Below the pieces are notes generated by a model, which saw only the letters and a program-made list of their open reading frames with translations, made no database searches and was not told where the DNA came from. From Enoplolaimus lenunculus (lineage: Eukaryota > Nematoda > Enoplea > Enoplida > Thoracostomopsidae), in contig JASANG010004062.1 of the NCBI GenBank assembly GCA_030248215.1, forward strand, positions 62,001 to 126,000: DNA of 64,000 nt. Direction: 5' to 3'. The translations under genes were made by a program, and so were the position numbers. This document shows, in pieces, positions 56,631 through 64,000 of this stretch. Numbering within the stretch: the stretch's first letter is position 1; every line of letters begins with the position of its first letter.

Positions 56631-59600
56631 ATGTATGGGATGTTTCTGTCAAAGGATGTGAAACAACTGTTAAAGAACAAGCACGTTGTTATTATTGGAG
56701 ATTCTGGTATATAAATATGTTATTTTTCAGTTGCTTGAATCATGGCTAAACCTTTGAAGTAGGATTATATCTAGTGTTACAGTATATCTTCCGCTTTTAA
56801 GAGTGAACAATCTATATTGTCGGGCGAAAATCTCGCTCGATTTGCGGAAAAACCGCATATACAAACTGGCATTTATGCTTAGAAAACGGTTTGACCCCTT
56901 AAAAATTCATCTGTGAGCTAAATGCTAAAATTTTTCACGTACCCTACTATACGCAGTAATGGGAAATGTATTCTTTCATGTACGTATGTATACGGCATGC
57001 CTAATGTTAATACACACGACTAAACAATTGAAAGCTGCATGAGCAGGTTTTCAACGGGTTGCATGGTTTTCTCCGCCGTTCGGCATGAGCGGAAAAACTA
57101 CTTAGCGTAATCGTAAACACTTCTTAAGATAAAATTTCACTTAATTAGCTTGAGCTGTTGAAACAAAGTACCTCTATCAGAAAATTTAATATAATGCTAA
57201 CAAATTTGTAAGCAACATGCTTCTGCTTCCTATGGACATTAATTACGGAAGAGGGAGAACTTGACTTTTCCGGATTCCGGTACGGAATAGCTATTTTCTG
57301 TCAAAAGCAAGACATTTTAGTACTAAATCTGAAGTTTACATTCTACGGTTCAATTGTGCCGTTACTGAAAAAAATCAAATAAAAATTAGTGCGATTGATA
57401 TGAAACGCATCGCAACTGAACTGATTCAAAAAGTTTGTTTATGTTATATATAATGTTGTGTTTCAAGATTACAAGAATTATTAAGTCAGTTTTTATAATA
57501 CATTGGTGTAAATGCCCTTAGAATGAATTTCAAGTTGGAATTTGAATAGTAATAATATGTAATAGGAAAATCAGTTTGGTATATCCTAAATATGAAAATT
57601 GTTATTTTCAACACTAACAGTGCTTTGACGTCCACTGAAGTCAAGTTGTTTTTAACTAGAATCTAAATTTAATGAAAGGATGTTGCCAGCCAGAAATTAA
57701 TACCCAGATGACAAAACTTGTGAACCTAGAACACAATATATCGCGAACAACACAAGACTACAGAGCAATGGAGCTGCACGCCTAAAAGTGAGAAATCCAA
57801 CAGAAAGCAACGCGTGTTTTCCCGCTGAAACATTTCGCAATTTATCAGCCAGGCTAAAACATTTATCGCACCAAATGATGCTAAACGGTGCTAATCTAGT
57901 AATTTTGTTTGACATAAAGATCATTACTACACCTATTTTCACTGCGAAGTAGTAAGAGTTTAAAGTTTTTGGCAGCAATTTGAGTTTTCCCACCACATAT
58001 ACATTGAAACATTTGATGCAAAATACCTGGCGTAGAAACTTACAGAAAATTGTTTTAAATAAAATTTGCAACACATTGTAATATGGGTAAAATGTAAACT
58101 TAAATTAGGGATACAAATAAGCTTTAGGAGTTTTGTAAGAATTTGGTTTCGAGCATCTTATTGTTTTTATTTTTAGTTCAGCGCAACTTGTATATGGATT
58201 TAGTTCTGTTTCTACAACATGATAGAGTTTTAAAAGACTCTGAATCAAAAATGAAAGTAAGATATTATTATATTGGGAATATTTATGTTCACAGTTGATT
58301 TTGTCGACTGCTTGTAGTAGAATGCCGCAAATTTGTTTTATTTAAAAGTTTCAGTTTGGTTCGCAAGTGTGATAAGTCTATAAACTGTCCATTTGTGTTG
58401 ATGTTCAGTGTTTTGGAGAAATCTACGTAACTATAGTAGCGAACCGATTGATTCTGCTACGTATATAGTAGCAGAGTACAAGCTGTGTAGGAATGGTTAT
58501 GTAAAAGCAGTATTTTTATGAAAGCCTGTTCAGGCGTGTTAACTGGATCTAAAAGATCAATTTAAAAGCATCGTTGTTTCTTTTTCAAAATGATTCAGCC
58601 GTTATTTCTATGTTTATTATTTGATTTCTTTTGTTTTAGGGACATGACACATTTTTGAACGATGTTCAAGTGTTTCGTGCGCCATTGACCAATGGGACCG
58701 ATTACATGGAAATACGCGAATACCAGTCAGCAGATGGATTTAATTTACTCCAGTTCTATTTTGTCACCAAGTAAGCAGTTTTAACTTGTTTAAATTTTTT
58801 TGAAGTTTGAAGAATATACATACTTTGATATCGTTAGATAACTACATATTTGTTGTAATATGTTACCTTGCCGCTGTCTGAAGTTTTCAACGATTGCCTA
58901 CGTTTTGAAACTTGTGATATACACAAATTGATATAAGTCGTAGTGGGACTACACATGTTGAGCGAAGCTTGGACCAACTTATTGACAATATGCTTAAATG
59001 CAATAATAAGAGTACTTAATATGATAATTAGCGAGTATCCTAGTACTATTTCCAAATATAGAATGTTTTGAGTGACATATTCAAGTGTTTCTTATTTAAA
59101 ACTGGTATACACCGACAAAACGACCACACATATATATAAATATAATGTACTCAGATGTTAAAATTTACATAGGTATTATGTAATATGCTAATTAGCATGT
59201 AGCTAATTAATTTTTAAGTTTTCTAATTTCTATACCCTATAGTTTAATTTTCGCATGCACTAAAATTCTAAAGCAAGCGGACCACAGGAGCTGTTAAAAA
59301 GGACAATAATCCCAACTCAACTGTCATAGTTGGTATAGCTAATACGTTAATTAGATAGTTAGTAGCCAGGCAATAGTTTATCTGTTTTGGAGGATTATAA
59401 ATAATTTATGCAGATTTTTTGCACCGAAAATCATATAGTACTCAAATTACATGTTCTAATAATAGGTTTAACCAATTATGCAAATTAGCCTTTAAGTAGC
59501 AAACAGCTTAGTATTTTAAAACCCCAATGCGAGGTCAATACCACAGGATAACCAGTCGTAGTGGGACTACATTTATTGAGCGAAGCTCAAACACACGTAA

Positions 59601-62600
59601 GCAATTAAGGTAATATGCAAATTAGTTGTTAGCTAACTATTTTTTGTCGGTTTTGGAGGTTTGTAAGCAATTTCCTCAGATTCCTCGCACCCAAAAACCT
59701 TCAGTAAACCCTAATAATTATTGAAATAATTTAAAAAGTCCTAGTTTTGTCTTGTCAATTAAGCTAATATGCAAAATAGCTATTAGCTAACTGTTCAATT
59801 ATCGGTTTTGGATGTTTGTAAGCTATTTATTTAAATTCCTCTCACCTAAAAACCCTTTAGTGCTGAAATTATATTGCTTTTAACCGCAATAATTAGCGAA
59901 ATATTGTAAAAAGTCCTAATTTAGGCTTATAAACTATGCTAATATGCAAATTATGTATTAGCTAACTTCTCAATTATCGGTTTTGGAGGTTTGTAAACAG
60001 TCTACGCAGATTTGTCGCACCCAAAAACCCTTTAATGCTAAAATTAGATTGCTTCTAACTGTAATAATTAGTGTAATATTGTGGAAAGTCCTAATTTAGG
60101 CTTAATTAATTATGCAAATTAGCCTGTAGCTAATAAACGGCTTAAAATTTTAAAACCCCAATGCGAGGTTAACACCCCTGGATAATTGGCTTTCAAACAA
60201 AAAAAAGTTTATCAAAATCGGTTCAGCCGTTCCTGAGATTCTTTTCGGACGGACAGACGGACGGACGGACATCCACCTTTCGACCCCCAAGTACAAAACA
60301 TAAAACGCTTCGCGAAACTCCGAGCTTCGCTCGGAGTTTCGCTTCGCTTAATAAGCTTTGAAACGAAAAATTTATCAAGATGGGTTCAACGGTTCGTACC
60401 ATTCTCGCCGGACATACGGACATCCACCTTTATACCCCCAAGTACAAAACATAAATGCTTTCGCTCAATAATTTAAACTTACATTTGGAACAATTTTCAA
60501 GTGCAAAGTTTTATGTAGTTAATCTTCTTTCTCACAGTGGGCAGTGCATAAAACCGTGACAGAGTGCAACGGTTTTAGCCATTCGTCCTAACATCAATTT
60601 GTATATCCGTGTTTTAATGCCTACATTGTAAGCATATAATATATGTTGAGTCATCTGCTATTTTAAGTTTGTGGTATTTGTTGTTTTTAGATGCTACAGC
60701 GATCGGGTTGAAACAATTTTGTCAGAATTTGTAAAAGAAGCACCTGATGTTATTATTATGAATTCGTGCCTTTGGGATATATCTAGGTTAGATATTTTAC
60801 TTTAATGTAAGTGTTGTACCTTTGAATTCTGTACAAGTTTTCAGTTCTCCCAGATCAAGACTGGTGCATAAAATAAACAGATTACGTCATTAATGTATAT
60901 GTTTTGTTTTTCTTATAGGTACGGCCCAGACAGCATGGATCAGTATTATTTCAATATGCGCAAGCTCTGCACACGGTTGCGCGAGATACTTCCGAAGCGT
61001 AGTACGTTTGTTTGGACGACAACTATGCCACTTGGTTCGGAAATTGGTGCTGGATTTCTGCTTGAAACCATTGAATCGATCTCTGGGGAGTTGAGGTAGT
61101 TTGCTAATTTTTTAGTTTTCCACAGATCACAATATTTTATGTTTTAGTCAGTACAAACTTAATCGTATAAATTTTTTTGCGGAAATAAGCGGAATGTTTG
61201 CTTGAATTTGTTGTTAGCGGCAAATTTGGAATAATTCGTTTTAAAGCAGGTCATAAACCAATATGAGAATAACCCTTGTTTTATTGAATGTGGTTAAATT
61301 AAAATTTTAGCTTTGAACCGTTCAGTACTGTTTGACTGTATCTCAAGTTGATTTCAAAGAATTTATTTGACTCAATTTTATAACTAAACCTACGGTAAAT
61401 TAAGTTGAAGTATCCAACCGAATAAACATTGTGAGGCTATTTTGAGCTTGTTTTGGCACTTAAGTAAGGCATGAGGCTGAAATGTTTGTTTTGTTTTAGA
61501 ACATGCATTCTTGAAGCGAATTATTACGTTGCTCAAATTATCATTGAAAACGGCTTTGATATACTAGATCTTCATTTTTATATGCGACAAATGATGAGAC
61601 ATAGGTGAGCGCAGTGTTTTTTTGTTTTGTATTTAGTAGGGAATTGAAGATCAACAAGAAGTTTTCAGGTGTAAATTCAAAAATCTAAGTGTCAAAGGGA
61701 AATTTACCGTTTTCCAAATTCCATCACTTATTATGTAAAATTAAAATTGTTTTGAGCTAATGCAGAGCAGAATTGACAAACTGCATGATTTACTGTTTTG
61801 CTACGCTTAAAACCTTTTAAAAACGACGGATTCTTCTTTGATGCATACATATGCTAACTAATTTTTTAATTAAAAGCTGGTCATATTCAACATTTTTTAT
61901 GTAAAGGTCTGTGTTTTCAAACGCGTATAGCATCTAATAACTGTTAGCAGTGGATTTTCAAACTGACGAGCTCATGAAATTTCTAACCTCAAAATTCTTG
62001 TCGTAGAATAAGGACAAGTCAAATACGAAAAATGTGTTGAATATTGACCCTCAATTTACTAGCTCGAAAACTACAAGATCTACGCACAAACTAGTTATAG
62101 GTGCCACACATATCTGACAATGTATGCCTAGAACTTAGTTGGTGGTACATAATTTGGCTAATGCAGATGATGTCACAACACAAACACGCTCTGTATTGTT
62201 GACTGTAAACCGCAGTGCTAGTTTTAAAATATTTAATACGAAAGTGTTCGCTTTGCACAGTTTGTTGTTTCATTATGTGTTTGTTTTGAAAATCGCCGAG
62301 GTGCAGATTAACAATATCTGGCACGTGATGCTTTATTGCGAGCAGATTTTGACATTTGCTAAGCTAGCGATTTTACTCCATATTTACCAAATCGAATCTA
62401 TGTTCACAGTTTTTTTATATTCTTTGAATGAGTCGTGATAACTCAAAACTCACGCGGTTTAGAATATACGTAGTTTTTGTATAGTTTGGTTCTTTGCCTG
62501 ATTGTGTATTTATTCGTTTCGATTGGTTGTATGCTCGATTATTTATTGGAAGCCAGTCTATTGCAACTTGTTTTTTCAGATTGAAAGATGGTGTACACTG

Positions 62601-63099
62601 GGATCCAGTTGGAACGCGACATGTAACGCATATGATTTTGACGTTTTTGTGCGATCTCTGGTGTTTACCATTGCCTAGACATACTGCCGATTGGTTAAAA
62701 CGGTGGGTATAGTTCAATTCAGATATATGCGCGTAGCGACGATTTTGGAAAGGGAGAAGTCGGAGGCGTCGGCTTAGGTTTTGGCTCTGATTTAGTGGCT
62801 AGGCCGTGATAGTTAACATTGAACTTGCATTTTTGCTGCAAGTAATTGTTATATTATTGTTCTGTAAGTTTCCGCATTTCAGTGAAAATCCAAACTTTGA
62901 AAATTACCCGTTCCAACACGACGGTGTTCCACGATTTATTGAGCAACGAATTGCACTGCTTGAAGGAAAAGAACCATTGACGAATGACAGTAATCCTTGC
63001 GAACCGAACCAACAACCAAACGTGGACAGTGGGAATGTCACTGCACCAGCGTTTTCAGGAGATTCTCATCTTATTGGAGCTATGTACCCTGCGCCGTAG
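56631..63099 (+). CDS. PCED1: PC-esterase domain protein, PCED1/FAM113 family (eight exons, complete)
   Basis: The product is a predicted SGNH/GDSL-fold hydrolase of unknown substrate, related to plant TBL-type acyl esterases and Cas1p acyltransferases. Exons are 56631-56706, 58177-58256, 58640-58770, 60691-60786, 60919-61095, 61500-61604, 62580-62702 and 62883-63099. All have GT/AG borders and consistent phases, giving 334 residues. Landmarks are KNKHVVIIGDSVQRNLY (16-32) with the nucleophile motif GDS at 23-25, FYFVTK (91-96), VIIMNSCLWDISRYG (116-130), VWTTTMPLG, DILDLHFYMR (207-216) and DGVHWDP (225-231), where D225 and H228 form the catalytic DxxH. This order matches human PCED1A/B. The C-terminal tail after about 270 is short and lacks the long proline-rich tail of human PCED1A. 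M4 is an alternative start. There is no signal peptide, so it is probably intracellular. It is divergently transcribed from the fucosidase gene, about 2.4 kb away. Confidence 0.95.
58925..60450. repeat. Composite repeat in PCED1 intron 3
   Basis: About three tandem units of 170-180 bp (about 59590-60110) share TATGCAAATTAGC, TATCGGTTTTGGAGGTTTGT, CACCCAAAAACC and AAAGTCCTAATTTAGGCTTA. GTCGTAGTGGGACTACA occurs at about 58937 and 59555. At 60190-60450 lies a CGGTTCAGCCGTTC stretch followed by GGACGGACGGAC and CATCCACCTTT, partly duplicated. That type of sequence is common in invertebrate intronic repeats. Confidence 0.7.
61890..62120. repeat. J-family repeat in PCED1 intron 6
   Basis: Shares ordered blocks, including ACGAAAAATGTGTTGAAT and AACTAGTTATAGGTGCCACA, with 34240-34440 and 38750-38965. 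Confidence 0.5.
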
Positions 63100-63146
63100 T
63101 TGTACCGGGGCAGTATAAGAAAATTGTGCCATGCAGATGCAGAATG

Positions 63147-63152
63147 AATAAA
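63147..63152 (+). promoter_or_regulatory. Polyadenylation signal of the PCED1 gene
   Basis: AATAAA begins 48 bp after the TAG stop at 63097-63099. Confidence 0.65.
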
Positions 63153-63248
63153 ACAACCATTAATGATCTGATCAGCCGTATTGTAAATTTTATTATTTTG
63201 CAGATAGTTTTGTTGAAGTGTTTCCTCATGTATAATGGAGTGTAACCA

Positions 63249-63400
63249 ACCGTTTTTCTGTGGGACTGCAATGGAGTAAACTTAAGCCTTAGATGATTAT
63301 TTTTGCTTAGAGTTAGGCCGAGGTAGGCTTATCTTTATACTGGGCTTTGGCTTAGGAATATGCTTTTGCTACTTTTACGACCTTCAGTTATACATGGGCC
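63249..63400 (-). repeat. TTAGGC-core MITE, diverged, just after PCED1
   Basis: CGTTTTTCTGTGGGACTGCA near the left and TTAGGAATATGCTTTTGC..TATACATGGGCC at the right. The left terminal repeat is lost. Confidence 0.65.
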
Positions 63401-63857
63401 GAGTGCTCTGTTTCTATACGGTACATTTGAGTCTGTTAGCAGGGTTCTTATTGTGTTCCGTTTGTTGACAAAGGTAAAATACAAAGCAGTTCCCAAAAAC
63501 AAATCGTGAATCTGAATTTAAGCCTGAGCGAAGATCTGAGGCATTCGATTTTGTTCAAGTTTTATTCTATGCGTGAACGGACATATGTTACTGGACCGCG
63601 ATATTAAGGTTTATTTGGCAGCAATATACAAGAACAAACTGTAGTAGTTTGAGCAGTCTTGAAGTGAAAATTTTTTGCTACATATGGGTTTTCTGAATTC
63701 AGTTCAATGTAAAGGTAGTACAAAGTGTATACAGTACAACGTGGATAACCCATAGTTTTGAAAATTAAGTTTATTTTTATGCCTTGATTCATCATAAGTA
63801 CATTTTCTTAAACCACTACTTCTGTCAATATATTTTTGTTAAACATTTCACGTTATC

Positions 63858-64000
63858 AGGGTGCAACCGGAGGTGGAAAATACCGAAGCCAGAGGTCAAC
63901 AAAATTTGCTTGAAGCCAGGGGTAACGCCGTAAGTAAGGCGAAATTGGGTAGTTAAAATTATTTCGCTACCGAAATTGCCAGGTCGATTTTTTGACGGAG
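63858..64000. mobile_element. Start of a hAT-like element, cut by the window end
   Basis: It begins CAGGGTGCAACCGGAGG, matching the left end of the element at 41574. The rest lies beyond the window. Confidence 0.55.

Noticed and set aside
57697-58074. 125-codon minus-strand frame inside PCED1 intron 1
   Set aside because: It begins at a GTG, not ATG, has no family signature and lies antisense in a proven intron.
1-64000. Retrovirus-like elements, Polintons or other capsid-bearing fossils
   Set aside because: I saw no long direct terminal repeats, reverse transcriptase, integrase or capsid signatures in any frame.

Overview
This is an AT-rich eukaryotic window with three spliced protein genes, one tRNA gene, one very large minisatellite and dozens of short non-autonomous DNA transposons. 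Two things point to a nematode or a close ecdysozoan relative. One is a cuticlin-type ZP-domain gene of the kind best known from nematode cuticle. The other is the motif TTAGGC, the nematode telomere repeat, which recurs in short internal tracts. Introns are long and filled with transposons, so a compact Caenorhabditis-type genome is unlikely. The phylum call is an inference and I cannot name a species.

Layout. 1-8.5 kb: intergenic DNA with small inverted-repeat elements, a GC-rich 21-bp minisatellite (3.26-3.43 kb) and two tandem piggyBac-like elements that contain a tRNA-like sequence (6.7-7.2 kb). 8.5-12.5 kb: an 18-bp minisatellite of about 3.9 kb with a higher-order period near 0.82 kb. 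12.5-13.4 kb: an 896-bp element with 175-bp terminal inverted repeats. 13.4-28.6 kb: no firm protein gene; many small transposons, a tRNA-Arg(UCU) gene at 26.7 kb and a dense repeat cluster at 27.2-28.6 kb. 28.7-38.0 kb, minus strand: a ZP-domain cuticlin-like gene rebuilt from nine exons, with the first coding exon not found. 38-47.7 kb: repeats and one candidate exon. 47.7-54.3 kb, minus strand: a complete seven-exon alpha-L-fucosidase gene. 56.6-63.1 kb, plus strand: a complete eight-exon PC-esterase-domain gene of the PCED1/FAM113 family, head-to-head with the fucosidase gene. 63.2-64.0 kb: more small transposons.

The exon models rest on three checks that agree: GT/AG borders, reading phases that add up across every junction, and motif-by-motif agreement with known family members from memory. 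The most unusual feature is the set of related non-autonomous elements (three length and end classes) whose interiors are TTAGGC tracts. Several copies still have exact 8-bp target duplications. I saw no retrovirus-like element, Polinton or CRISPR array.
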